The translations under genes and the position numbers were made by a program. Source: Canna indica (Eukaryota > Streptophyta > Magnoliopsida > Zingiberales > Cannaceae). From it: a stretch of DNA of 64,000 bases. Position 1 is the first letter of the stretch; each line of letters opens with the position of its first letter. The stretch spans positions 53,623,501-53,687,500 of the forward strand of contig CP136890.1 of the NCBI GenBank assembly GCA_034359265.1. Direction: 5' to 3'. Below, piece after piece: positions 22,527 to 35,300 of this stretch. The notes beneath the pieces are model-generated. The model had not been told where the DNA came from, ran no database searches, and saw only the letters and a program-made list of their open reading frames with translations.

Positions 22527-23644
22527 CACTACTACATTTAGGGCTTTCTATAGCAGTTAACAATAGCATTTTAACAAAACGCTATCATTAACCATAGATA
22601 AATTTTCAACGTGCGGCATAACTCCCTCCTTTTTTTTTCGTCGACAACAAAAGCCCCGCGCGCTCACTTATATTTTTCCCTCACTCGACAAAACCTCAGC
22701 TAGCTAGCACCCCTTTCTCCTCTGGCGACAAAACCTCACCCCGATTGCGCCGATGAGAGTCCACATACGCCTTATCTCTCCTACTCGCCGACAGTCCTCG
22801 TCTCTCCTTCTCTTCCACACCCACTGGGTGGACCTAGAAGGTTCGATTTGTTTTCTCGTGCCCTAGTATCTCTTGGCTGCTTGCTTCCGGTTTCATTCGT
22901 GATGTCATAGTGTGCATTCTAGGGTTTATTTTTTGTGCCCTCTATTTGATTTTGGTTTCCTTCTTTTGAGATGCCGATGATACCGATGCTGGTTTTCCAT
23001 GAAATTTCGTCGCCTTCTTTTCATTATTTCTGGTAAAATAATCACCATGGTTCCAATGCTGATTGGTCATCAAGTATTTGTAGGCTTTATCTTCTTGAAT
23101 CTTCTTGAATCTATCCTTCCTAACTTGCATGTTGTATACTTGTTTTTTTCTTCAAGTCTGTATCTTGTACATTTCAAAAAAAATTCTTCAAGTTTGTATC
23201 TGTATCCTTCCTATTACGGAGCAGTTCAGGTAGCTTTGTTTGCTTATTGTTTCAGGACTTCATATCAAATATTGGTAATTTTGTTTGCTTATTGTTTTAA
23301 TTTTGTTTAACATTATCCTGATACATAGACATATGTCATCCCACCTCACTTGTTATACTACTAAAACAAATTTTTTTCCGCCACATAGGTATTTGAATTA
23401 CCAACTGAGAAAGAGTATATTTGGTACTTTGATTTAAAATAGAAAAGGGAAAGCAACAAACATTTAAAGAGAGATTACAATATCTAAGATGGACAAATGC
23501 TAGGTCCATCTTAGCAGGTACTTTCATTTAGGTTTGTCAATTTTGTTTCTCTGTAGTTATAGATAGTTATTTGAGTTTATTTATTTTGTTTAAATTGGTA
23601 GAGCATTAGAGGAATATGTTCAAGAAGCATGAAAGTTTATTACA

Positions 23645-26600
23645 ATGGCCGATACAATTATAGAGAATTCAAGAGTAATTTTGTGTCCTTGTAAAAACTG
23701 TAAAAACTTGAGGCATCATAGTTTAGAAACTATTCATGAGCATCTAATCATAAGGGGAATGAATCCTACATATACAAAGTGGTTTCATCATGGAGAACTA
23801 ATTGATAGTGATAATATTGAAGATATAGAGTTCTCTAACAAATATAACTTATATAGGGCTGCAAATCTGAGTGATGAAAATTATATGGAGCCTCTTAGTG
23901 AAAAAAATAATGAGAAGTTTGATAGAGAATTAGAGGATGCTCAAACCCCTTTGTATGCTAGTTGTACAAAGTACACAAAATCATTATACAAGGTTAAAAC
24001 TATGAATAGATGGTTCAACAAAGGCTTCAATGAACTTTTAGAAATTTTACATGATATGTTACCCATGGACAATGTACGTCTCAAGTCCATTAATGAGGTG
24101 AAAAAAATGATAAAAAACACTTGATTTAGGTTGTCAAAAAATTCATACATGTGCCAATGATTGTTGTTTGTTTAGAAAGGAGAAAGAATCATTAGAGAAT
24201 TGTCCTACATGTGGTTCTTCAAGCTGGAAACTGGATGAAAGAACAAAAGAGGTTCGTATTGGTATACCTGTGAAAGTACGGAGATACTTTTCTATTCAAA
24301 CAAGGTTTAATAGGATGTTCAGGTCACCAAATATGGTTGAAGCATTAGTTTGGCATTCTACTCATAAAAGTACTGATGGAAAGATGTGTCATCCTATGGA
24401 TTCATTGTGTTGGGAGCTAATTGATAAAAAGTGGCTTGATTTTTCCATGGATCCACGCAATTCAAGGCTTGGACTTGCTGCGGATGTATTTAATCCTTTT
24501 TTCATTCAAAGCTCCAAATATAGTTGCTGGCTAGTTATGTTAGTTATATATAACTTACCTCTATGGTTATACATGAAAAAAGAAAATATTCTCTTGACAT
24601 TGTTGATTCCAAGTCCTAAACAACCTGGAAATGACATTGACATATATCTGTAACCTCTTATAGATGATTTGCAATATCTCTAGAATGAGGGCATGAATGA
24701 GTATGACTCATTTACTAAATCATCCTTTAAATTGAAAGCTATTATGTTATGGACAATCAATGATTTTCCAGCATATGTTAATCTTGCTGGATGTACTACA
24801 AAGGGTGAAAAAGCATAGTAAGAAACATGCATATATGGGCCATAGGCGTTTTCTTCCGCCATCTCATCCATTCCGAAAAAAGAGAGCTTGGTTTGATGGA
24901 CATGAAGAGAATGGAAGGAATCCTAGAATCAAAAGTGGAAGCAACATACTAGAAAACCTAAAAGATTTTGCCAATGAGTAGGGAAAGAGAACGTAGAAAA
25001 AATAGAAGAATGGTCAAGGAAGAGTGAATATGTGGAAAAAAAGATCAATCTTTTTTGATCTACCATATTGGGAGGTAATAATATTATACACAATCTATTT
25101 TATTTTAGATTCTGAACTTACATTCATAATAGTAACACAATTTTTATCATATTTTCTTATAGGCATTGCCATTACGTCACAATTTGGACGTAATGCACAT
25201 TGAAAAGAATATATGTGAAAACATCATCGGTACACTTTTAGATATAGATGGCAAATCCAAGGATGGATTGAATGCACGGAAAGACTTGGAAGAAATGGGC
25301 ATTAGACCAGACTTGTATCCTGAACCACGAGGGACTAGAACATACCTTCCTCCAGCACCTCATATATGATTTGAAGGTACCTAATGGTTATAGCTCAAAT
25401 GTTGGTAATTGTATATATGTAGAAGATTGTAAAATTTCAGGATTGAAGTCGCATGATTGTCATGTTCTAATGCAATAGTTGTTACCCGTTGCATTAAGAG
25501 GGTTGCTTCCCAAAGTTCCAAGGAATGCAATTATGAGGTTATGTTTATTCTTCAACAAGCTATGCCAACGAGTAATAGATAAGGAGAAGTTGTTAAATCT
25601 AGAGGATGAAGTCGTAGAAATATTATGCTTGTTTGAAAGGTTTTTCCCACCTTCCTTTTTTGTCATAATGACTCATTTACCTACTCACTTGGGACGAGAA
25701 GCACGACTATGTGGACCGGTACAATTTCATTGGATCTACCATTTTGAAAGGTTAAATTTTATCCAATATACTTATGATTTCTTTTTTTTATTATTTGATT
25801 TTTCTTCATTTTACATCTTAAAATTTAATGTGTAGGAAAATGAAGATACTGAAAGAGTATGTTAGAATTCGTGCACGATCGAAAGGTTGTATTGCTGAAT
25901 GCTACCTTGCAGAAGAATTATGAGGGAAATACTGAAGGTCATCCTATTCAATTCATAGATCATCCTATTCAAGTGGATAGTCTTGGTCATAATCAAAATG
26001 TTACCAATGAGGGAAATACTGAAGGTCATCCACTTGGAAGTGGAACATCAATCATGTTAAGTGATGAAATGTTAGAATGTGCACATTGATATGTTCAATT
26101 CAATACAGCCATAGTTGAGCCCTTTTTGGAGTAAGATATTTCATTACTTACTTATAGATCAATGCAAACTTTTGGAATTTGAAATTAATTTATGCCTTAT
26201 ATTAGAAGGCATTTGGAGGAACTAAAACAAACAAATAAAGGACTTGAAATAAATACAACTTTGTTACAAAAAATATGTCATCAATGACCAACAATTTCAC
26301 ACAAAGGATGTTGAGAATTCAACACAAAATAGTGGTGTTGTGATTGAAGCAACAACTGTGTGCAGGTCAAGTGCAAGAGATAACACTCAAGTTGTCGACG
26401 TGGTTTCGTATTATGGGATGATAAAATAAATAATTATTTTTGATTATTTTTTATTGTCAGTTCCACTGTTTAAATGTAATTGGACAAGTGTTCCTAATGA
26501 CATTAAGGTTGAAGAATGTTTGACACTTGTCAATTTACATGCGGGTCAAAGTCAATTTGAGAGGGATCCTTTTATCTTAACATTGCAAGCAAAACAAGTG

Positions 26601-26804
26601 TTTTATGCAAGAGAAAGTGAAACATCCAATTGGTATATTGTGCTTAAAGCTCCACCAAGAGGCTTCTATGACTTAGAAGAATATATTGAGAATGAAGATA
26701 CACAATTAATGCCACAACATGATAATATAGTTGAATTGACCAATTATGACATAAATAAAGAGTCTAGGTATGTAAGAGAAAATTGTGAAGGAATTTTTGA
26801 GTAA
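23645..26804 (+). pseudogene. TNP2/TNPD-like CACTA transposase, degenerate
   Basis: The ATG at 23645 opens a transposase-associated domain (LCPCKNCKN, then HLIIRGMNPTYTKWFHHGE). The Transposase_21 domain follows in pieces: WHSTHKSTDGKMCHPMDS and FNPF (24168-24653), YMGHRRFLPPSHPFRKK (24820-24890) and PLRHNLDVMHIEKNICENI (25166-25225). The DUF4218 region is at 25479-25750 (LPVALRGLLPKV, FFNKLCQRVID, FPPSFFVIMTHL) and continues to CIAECYLAEE near 25915. A DUF4216-like end (VPLFKCNWTSV, DPFILTLQAKQVFYAR) is at 26454-26804. Introns fit at 25075-25162 (joining LPYWE to ALPLRH) and 25751-25835. Damage: frameshift near 24124, stops near 24652, 24680, 24818 and 24979, and a stop at 25476. The protein would bind and cut the transposon ends. 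Confidence 0.9.
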
Positions 26805-27150
26805 TACACCTTATAGGTATAAGGTTCTCTATCTCTCTTTTATGTTATTTTATGTGCTAGTGAAAGATTCCTTAATTTTACATATTTGTTTTTTTACTAA
26901 ATCTCGCTTTTACAGATTTGGTTATTATATTTATGGATATACTGACAATTATTTTGTTCATGTCTTAAGCATTTCTGGAAGTAGCAAGGAAAGCAAATTT
27001 CAATAATATTTGAACTCGCATAGTTGCTGGATTTCCATCCACAAGGTGAACTTTTTTGCATTCTCCTTTAGTTCATCAACTTAAAAATCAGCTTCTTTAT
27101 TGTATTCAGTTCAGATTGTTCAGTGGATGAAACTTTAGATTGTTCATTAA
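26805..27150 (+). other. Gap between the two CACTA genes, no gene seen
   Basis: T-rich sequence after the transposase. A short reading frame at 26785-27006 is hydrophobic but has no family likeness that I can see. Confidence 0.4.
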
Positions 27151-27760
27151 AATCATATATATACCTTGGCAGTATATAGCTTGTTACTTGATAAGTCTTA
27201 GTAACATGATTTGTTGAAGCTATATAGCCTGTTACTTCCTAAGACACTATATTTACAACAAATTGTTACTGCAAATACACTTAGAAGCTCATATATATAG
27301 CTCAATAATATAGCTTGTTATATATTTACAGCAATCTAACAGTGTCTTTCCATTATATAGCTTGTTACTACAGTATATACCTTGGCAGAAAAATCATATA
27401 TATACTACCAAGGTATATATATTTGGCTTCATATAGCTTCTTACTTCCTATACTGCCAAGTCTCAGTATATATCCTGTTACTGCAGTATATACCTTGGCA
27501 GTATATAGCCTGCATATATATACCTTGGCAGAAAAATCATGTATATACCTTGGCAGTATATAGACGGTTACTTCTTAAGTCAGTGCAAAGACACTATATT
27601 TACAGCAAACTGTTACTGCAAATACACTTAGAAGCTCATATATATAGCTCAATTATATAGCCTGTTACTGCAGTATATACCTTGGCAGAAAAATCATATA
27701 TATACTGCCAAGGTATATATTATTGGCTTCATATATATACCTTGGCAGTAACAAGGAAAA
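27151..27760 (+). repeat. TATATACCTTGGCAG repeat cluster with inverted copies
   Basis: The 15-bp motif occurs seven times in direct orientation (ACCTTGGCAG core near 27163, 27379, 27492, 27521, 27547, 27679, 27739). It occurs twice inverted (27405-27419 with one change, and 27704-27719). Direct and inverted copies at 27674-27719 form a perfect 15-bp stem with a loop of about 16 nt. A larger block (TTACTGCAAATACACTTAGAAGCTC..., 27265 and 27612) is duplicated about 350 bp apart. Confidence 0.8.
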
Positions 27761-27917
27761 ATCAAATTTTATTATCAGTTTTTATTATCAATTGGGTTTC
27801 ATTTTACTAAGACTCAAGAGATCATGTAGCAAAGCTTTTATCCTATATATTATGTACAACTTGGCATGGTTGAAACTTGAAACAGTTATTGTGTAATGCA
27901 CTTTATGTTGTTTACGG

Positions 27918-30745
27918 ATGGCTACACGAAAATCACTTAGAATGATGTCTAAATATAATGACTTTCCCCAAGCTGCAACAAGGAAAATAAGAACACAAAA
28001 AGATAAAGTTTTGAAGTGTCCAAATGAAGATGACTTGCCACCTGTACTTGAAGATGTTACTCCGGAACTTGAAATAAATGTTGAAGATGTACAATATCCA
28101 AATCAAGAAAATGATTTTCCATCTGTTGGTCAATCATCAAAAAAGAAGAAAGGAAAGAGAGGTCGAAGAAAAAAGATGATTGCAGATGTACATGTGGAAG
28201 AAGCAGTGGAAAATGATGACTTGCCAACCGTAGATGTACATTTGGAAGATGTGGAAGAAGATGACTTGCCACCTGTTGATGATTTACATGTAGAAGATGA
28301 TGACATGCCACCTGTTGAAGATTTACATGTGGAAGAAGATGTGGAAGAAGATGACTTGCCACCTGTTGATGATTTACATGTGGAAGATGATGACATTCCA
28401 CTTATTGCAGATTTACATGTGGAAGATGATGACATTCCACCTATTGCAGATTTACATGTGGAAGATGATGACTTGCCACCTGTTGATGATTTACATGTGG
28501 AAGAACATGTGAAAGATGATGACATGCCACCTATTGAAGATTTACAAGAATAGGAAGAAGCAACTCCGAAAGTTGTTGGTCAATCATCAAACAAGAAGAA
28601 AGGAAAGAGAGGTCCAACAATGTGCAAATCAAGTTTGCTCCATCCTTATGAGAGAATTACGGTCCAATTTAATGAGATGGGACAACCCACTGGTGTTGGA
28701 TCTATAAGTTTATCTTCATTTTTGGGTCTATTAGTGAGAGAGATTGTACCTTTCACATATGAAGATTGGAGGAAAGTTCTTCATGGTATGAAAGATGTGC
28801 TATGAGCTGCTGTTAAGGTAATATTTTTTACCTAGTTTTTGTTGTTTGCTATAAAAAAATATAATTGGATGATAGTTTGGTAATTGGTGTGAAATTATAG
28901 GAAAAGTACAAAGTAGATCAAGATTGGCAAAAAGATTACATATTAAAGGAAATGGGTGAACTATGGAGGGCATCCAAATCAAGATTAGTGAAGAAAGTTA
29001 GAGAGGCAAAAAGTGTGAAAGAACAGATGGAGTTGAAGCCTAAAAATATCAAGTCACCTCTTGATTGGAAACAATTTATCAAGCTCAAATTAAGTGAACG
29101 ATTTAAGGTAAAAGTATGCTTTTTAAAAATTTAGTTTTTACTTGACAGTTTAAGGTAAAGCTCAAATCAGAGTTTGCAATTTGACAGTATGCATGAATTA
29201 GATTTCTTGCTTTTTTATTATTGTTGGAGTATGCAATTTTACTTGATAGTTTGCAATCAGAGCATTATGTTTATTATTGTTTTTTGAACAAATAATGTGA
29301 GTTCCACCACTCTTTACACCAATGGACAGAGAGCATAGCAAGAGTGATGAGAGAAACTTCCTATATACAATTAACAGTTTTACTCTCCTATTAGGACAGC
29401 AACTTTCTATATACCAACTCCATGTTATTCCTGCCTTCCCCACTGTTGTTGAGTTCATTATAGCTCATGGACCACTTTTATTAAAGTCTCATATACAATG
29501 GTCCCACTATGTGCAGTCTAAGAGTAACAAGTTTAGAGAAATGAGGAGCATGCAATTTCCTCAAACAACTAGTCGCAAAGAATATGCTAGATTGAAAGAA
29601 GATATGGTAATAATATTATATATTTGAAATACTTTCTTTATTAATCTATTAGTTACCATATAATTTTTTTTCTCTTTCCTTGTTCTTATATAGAAACAAG
29701 AAAGTAGAGATCCATCTTTGGTTATAAGAAAGAAAATTTGGGTTGAAGCACATACGAAAAAGAATGGACAACCTGTAAACACTTCAGTTGATGAAACAAT
29801 AGTAAGTTTATTTAATTTTTGCTCTAAAATGTTAAAGAATTTATTTTCCATGTCTGCTTATACTTTCACAATTTTTCTATTTTGTTTAGGCTAAGATGAA
29901 TTCGGTTGAAGAAGATGAATGAGTGGGTATTGCAACAAGCATAAAAAGTGATGCTTTGTCTAAATACTTGGTCTTGAAAAAACCTGGAAGAGTGAGAGCA
30001 CTTGGAAAAGGAGTTACTCTTACCAAACAACAAATTTTATCGCAAAGTGAAGACCATTCAAATCAACTCCAAAAAAATGTAAAGAATTTAGAAGATAAAG
30101 TGATGCCGCTACATCACTTGGTTGAGGCTTAAATGAGAAACCAGGTAATTAATAACATAATAAAAACTCAGCAAACTTTGTATTTTCTAATGCATTATTA
30201 GTTTAACGATATTTTGAGTTCTAAGGGACAAAATCAGCAAAGTCAAGATAGTTTAAATCAACCTCTGCCTTCCTCTATGGTAAATATATATTTACTTTAT
30301 CTTTTCAAGTATATGAATCTTTTCTAATGCATTTTTTTCTATTTTTTTTTGGCTTTTGGAGAGTGTCAATACTACGATATCTAGCAGTGTGTGCAAACTG
30401 TTAGATTGGCTTGGTTCAGGAGAAGTAGTGGTTGAAGGTCGTTGGTCTTCAAATGATCCAAAAGTCTTGATTCATCATGTTCCTTTTGGACCAAATGCTG
30501 TGAGAGATTGGGTGGATGTAGTAAGAAAGCCTGAAATGTTTTTATGGAGACCTACATCCGACATGAGTTGCCTTGAAGATGCTATAGAATCTACCGTTGC
30601 ATGGCCTTCAGACAAAGTTGTTATGATTGCATCACAATGGTATGTTTTTATGATTGCATGCTCTGTTCTTAGAATTTCCATTATTTCCGACTCTAAATTC
30701 AAGACAGCAGCACCCAAACATTTTACATTAATAGCTGAGTTCTAA
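27918..30745 (+). pseudogene. TNPA-like CACTA protein (Transposase_24 / Ptta family), multi-exon, broken
   Basis: The ATG at 27918 opens a 211-codon exon. A basic start (KKKKGKRGRRKK) is followed by acidic repeats of the type DDLPPVDDLHVED to a TAG at about 28551. Reading continues past the TAG (TVQFNEMGQPTGVGS, REIVPFTYEDWRKV). Exons then fit at 28901-29107 (YKVDQDWQKDYILKEMGELW), 29517-29606 (SNKFREMRSMQFPQT), 29694-29801 (KKIWVEAHTKKNGQPVN) and 29890-30144 (SDALSKYLVLKKPGRVRALG). These are Transposase_24 signatures. A last exon from about 30361 has DWLGSGEVVVEGRWSSNDP, GPNAVRDWVDVV and FLWRPTSDM, a C-terminal domain that often follows it. Stops at 28551, 28803, 29921 and 30130 disable it. 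In En/Spm the second protein binds subterminal repeats. Confidence 0.85.
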
Positions 30746-30893
30746 AGTTGACACTTTTTTTTATTTAGTGCAACTTCATAAAATGGATCAACCACTGCAA
30801 GTTTGTATCTTAGAGAAGAAAGTTCAAAAAGAGTAAATAATCTCAGTTTTCTATCAAATAATATGTGCATGCATGTTACTGAGTATTTGGTTT

Positions 30894-32291
30894 CGTTGGC
30901 CTAAGGGTTTCTACCTTGGTCTTAATCTCAGTTTTGATGATAACATACATGGAACTAATGATTTCATTAAGAAACATTTTCAGGTTCCATATCGGTTAGC
31001 GCTCGATGTCCTCAATCGGAAATATTGAAGAAATCAAAAAATCGGAAGGACCTTGATCGTGGAAATCTCTTGAAGTTCGAGGTGTGCACCGAAGACGGCT
31101 TGGACGAGTCTAAAGAACACATGGAAAGCTCTCCAAGTTGAGGCACGTTGAAAGCCGGAACCTGGAAATGAAGCGCGCTAGAAGAAGGCAAAAAAAATCA
31201 AGTTCAGCCTAGGTACGGTCCACCGGTTGATCGATCGAATGTAGTTAAAAAATGGCAGTAGCCATTTCGGTCGATCGGTCGGTCAACTAAACAGTGCCAA
31301 AAAGTGGCAGTGCTTACTTCGGTCGACCGGATAGCAGAGGAGCTTAAACGCGATATAGTCGGTCGACCCCTCAGTCGACCGGACAAAGCGGCAGAAGCAA
31401 GAATTGCCAGCGGTCGCTGGGAGGTCGATCGATCGGTCGACCGGCAAGCGATCGAACGACGTCCAACGGGAGAAAAAACGTCCGTTGAAGAGTCGTTCGG
31501 TTGAGGGGTTATAAATACCCCTCACCCAACTTCTTTAACCTCTCTTAACAACTTACATAAGAATTCAAAAGAGAAATTGGTGCCTTCTAGAGCTTAATTG
31601 GCTTGCGTTTGCTTCCCCGATCAATAACTTCTCAAGCGCTCATCTTTCCTCAACTTGGGTTTTAATTCAAGCTCAACATCTTGGCGAGTTGGAGGCTTTG
31701 AAGGCTTGAAAAAGAGCATTTGGTCTTGGTTTATTCTTTAAGCTCTTTTCATTGTAATTTTAATTGTTATTTAAACTTGTTTCATTACATTTGAGCTTGT
31801 GAAGACCTAGGTTGTTAGGTCTTGAAATTGGATGGTTGCCTTTATGTTTGAGGCTTAATTCCACCGGTGTAAACTTAGTTTGCTAGGATTAGTTGAGTTG
31901 TCCCTTAGGTTGAGGTGGAAGAGTGCTATCGGTAAGAAGACGGAGACTTCCGGGTGTGGAATTACCTTTGGTTGAGAGCAAGACTCTTCGGGTCAAAGTC
32001 CTCTGTGTAAGGGAAACAATTTAATCTAGTAAACCTAGTTTGGAAATCCTAAGTGGGGTGCTTAGGTGGTGGAGTAGGCATTGGGGCCGAACCACTATAA
32101 ATCTTCGTGTTAGCATTGTAATCTTTGTTTGTGTTTAATTAGTTTATTTTTTGCTTCCGCATCTAGTCGATAAATTGTAATTTGCCTAAATAATTTAAGA
32201 AACGATTAAAACCAGAACTAAGCGATAAGTTTAGATGGCACACTATTCACCCCCCCCCCCCCTCCCCTCTAGTGTGCCATTTCAACCAACA
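30894..32291 (+). repeat. 5' LTR of gag-only copy 2 (1398 bp)
   Basis: It starts CGTTGGCC (TGTTGGCC with one change) and ends CCAACA next to the PBS. U3 contains many GGTCGA/TCGACC motifs (31210-31450). The TATA motif is at 31510-31516 inside an inverted repeat. The R-U5 part has CCACCGGTGTAAACTTAG and the CCTAAGT-GGGGT-GCTTAGG hairpin (32048-32066). A C-run of 11 lies at about 32249-32261. Its 3' partner is at 38949. Confidence 0.85.
31502..31524 (+). promoter_or_regulatory. TATA box in the loop of an inverted repeat (LTR promoter)
   Basis: TGAGGGGT (31502-31509), loop TATAAAT, ACCCCTCA (31517-31524): a perfect 8-bp stem. It is identical in the 3' LTR at 39518-39540. The stem sequence is unlike that of copy 1, but the arrangement is the same. 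Confidence 0.65.
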
Positions 32292-32312
32292 ATTGGTATT
32301 AGAGCCGGTCAT
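32292..32312 (+). other. Primer binding site of gag-only copy 2
   Basis: ATTGGTATTAGAGCC follows the LTR end directly. TGGTATTAGAGC matches the initiator-Met-tRNA PBS with one change. Its neighbourhood (GGTCATAGATTGAGATCTC) matches the leader next to the reverse-strand gag at 1090-1125. Confidence 0.8.
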
Positions 32313-32359
32313 AGATTGAGATCTCACCATCTCCTCTACATTATCTCTCGATCCGGAAA

Positions 32360-35300
32360 ATGCACTAGAGTTGGTAGCGTCTTCACCTCCTAGGTTCGAT
32401 GAGATTAACTTTGGTCTTTGGAAGAGTAGAATGTATACTTTTCTAAAGACTCAAGGTCTAGGTGTATTTGACATGGTATAGATAAATTATATAGAACCTA
32501 AGGAAAACATGGATGCATGGACCCAAGAACAAATTAATAGGTTTGAACTGAATGCTAAAGTAACAAATTGCTTATATTGTTCTTTGGAAAATAATATCTT
32601 CGAGAAAGTCATGCATTGTACTTCTGCTTTCGATATTTGGGTAACTTTAAACATGCTATATGATTATGCCAAGACCGAAGAGATTGACACTTTTAATGAA
32701 GGTAGTGATTGACACTTTTAAACATGCTCTTCTAGTCAAAGGAGTAGCTCCCAGAGCCGAAAAAGGAAGGTAGTGTATCATGCATGCAGAGAAAATAGAC
32801 ATGTGAAGAAAAATTGCCCTTCCATAAAGAACAAAGCAAAGAAGAGGTCAAACGCTTCCACATCATCATCTTATTCAGATGAAGCATCCTCTTACCATGA
32901 CTATGAAGGAAATTCAAAAGATTGCCTCATGAATGCTAATGATGAGGTACACTCCTCTTAAAGTCATGATAACAAAAAGGGTAGTATTAATTCATCTAGT
33001 TCTCATGACATGCTTTATGATGAATTAATGGATGAATGTAAAATCATGTATGCCTTGATGGTTAAAAAGGACAAAGAAAACAAAAAATTAAAGAAAGAAA
33101 ACTTGACTCTTTGTCACGTCCCAACTCAGGGTACGCGTGACCGGCCAGGGTACGAGTCAGTACCCCGAAGCCTACCCTATGCACTAACCAAGAATTCATA
33201 GAACAATAACCAGAATAACATCAAGTCGAAAACAAAAGCAAGAATACCAACTTTATCAACTGTTCGAAATCAGTTTAATCAAACCAAGTTCTAAATCATC
33301 ACAAGTTTTAAAATAACATCCAAAGGTTTTCCAAATAAAACATCTAAAAGTTTTTACAGAAATAACACAGTGCATACACCAACTCTATTAGACATGACTA
33401 CGACTAACAACTGCCAGCTATGAGATCTGCACCCAAGCTTGCTCTCCTACGCGTCATGCCACCAAGCCGTACCTCATTGGTCGAGCTCTGCAAAACAACA
33501 ATAAAGGAAATCGTGAGTTCACGAGGAACTCAATGAGCGGTTCTTTCGAACCTCTACTTAAATCCTCGGCAATAACATATGTAAGGAATTTATATAAAAT
33601 CACATCCCAGAAGTAATCAGTTTGCCAATATAGAGGAATGGATGAACCGGCCTCTCAGGCCCGTATCCATGTTAATAGCTTAGCCAATAATGGCCTAAAA
33701 TATATATAGAAGGTTCGGTTCTTCCTTCTACGTAACCCGACCGGTTGGCCTTCTCAAACCAGCCCCTACGGGCTTCTCAATTAGGAACCTTTTATAATTC
33801 AGATCTGTCAACTAGGATGGCCACTAGCTTCAGAGATCCTCCGGGTTAAGAATAACTAGTCCCACCCACTCGGGTCTACCGTCAGCATGGCCCATTGACG
33901 AAATCTCAAGACCCTCCGCCACTCGGGTCTAACACCTAGCGGGCCCGCTGGTGTAATCTCAAGACCCTATAAATCACTGAGTCGTGTGATAGCCATTCGG
34001 CTAATAGCACTTCTCAGTAGACCATCTCAAGACCCTAATAACACTATTTTGTTTTCGGGCATTACCCATGTCCGACCCTCCTCCTAGGGTCATATTGTTT
34101 CCCTAGGTGTAGAACCTAGTAAGTGTATCTTGTATCTAGGTTAAATGTCACCACTAGATACCTAAACCATTCTTTCTAGATTGATCGAACTTGCCGACTT
34201 TAGAAGAGCACTCGGCCTACCATTGTCAACGACACTTACCAAATTTAATCATGAGTAACAACATCATGAGGAAATCGAATTAAAGAGGTAAATAATTCAT
34301 TGATTAAACCAATAAGGAACATGCAATAAACATAGCAACAATTTAATATTATATAAGAAATTTAATGAAACATTTCCTTGGATGCATGTACCATAACCAT
34401 CATGTCCATATGGGCATTAGCAAGAACATTTCCATACTCATGAGAATGTAGATTAAAATTGCTATCAATTAACAAGATGAACAGTAAACATATAATTTAA
34501 ATTGAACCTAACATTAAGCATGAAAATGGGAATTTAGACGACATAACGTGAGATCCAACGAATCGATCCGAACAGCCCCAATTTCCCTCCCCTAGGGGTG
34601 ATAAACATGGTTGCGGCGTCAACACGAGTATCAATCCAAAAGTCTAAAACATATCGAACACAAGACGATACGCGGGTTGAAAGACGAGCGAGGAAATTGG
34701 GGAAAATTTTGGCATGACCTTTCCCCTTTTTCCTCTACTCGGCCAGCCCTCCAAAAATGAGAAATCAACACGTTTTAAAACACAAGATCATGGTATAAAC
34801 AATGATTAAAGTTCTAACATGAAGAAACTCGTCGATCGGCAAGAACTCGCGAAGAAAACCCCGATTTCAAAACTTGTAGGGCCGGCCACCCGCCTCCCAT
34901 CAAAAACTACACTAACCACTCACCTTGATCTGATCACAAAGAAGCCTTGATGAAGACGAGTTCTGATCTCCTTGAGCGTCGACACGAACTCGGCGCCGAC
35001 ATGATCTCTCCTCTCTTCCTCTCTCTCCCTTTTTCTCGGGCTGTGTGCGGCTCTCTCCTTGAGCCGCACGGCTGGCATGGGTGAGGGGTTTTATCTCCCC
35101 TCATCCAATGACTCATTTACCCCTCATTCACTTACTCACCCCTCTATGCGACTCCACCTAACCCGGTTCGAGTCCCGACTCAATCCGTGGACTAAACTCA
35201 AACCAAACTTGAGTCAAACAATATGTTCGTCTACTCAAACACTAACACTTTGATACGACTTAAATAAATTTTACCTGCTATTCGAGGCGATCACACGACT

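Noticed and set aside
28130..28525. Reverse-strand Ser/Thr/Cys/Lys repeat reading frame of about 130 codons
   Set aside because: It is the complement of the acidic repeat in the TNPA-like gene. Only the forward frame has family signatures and splice sites.
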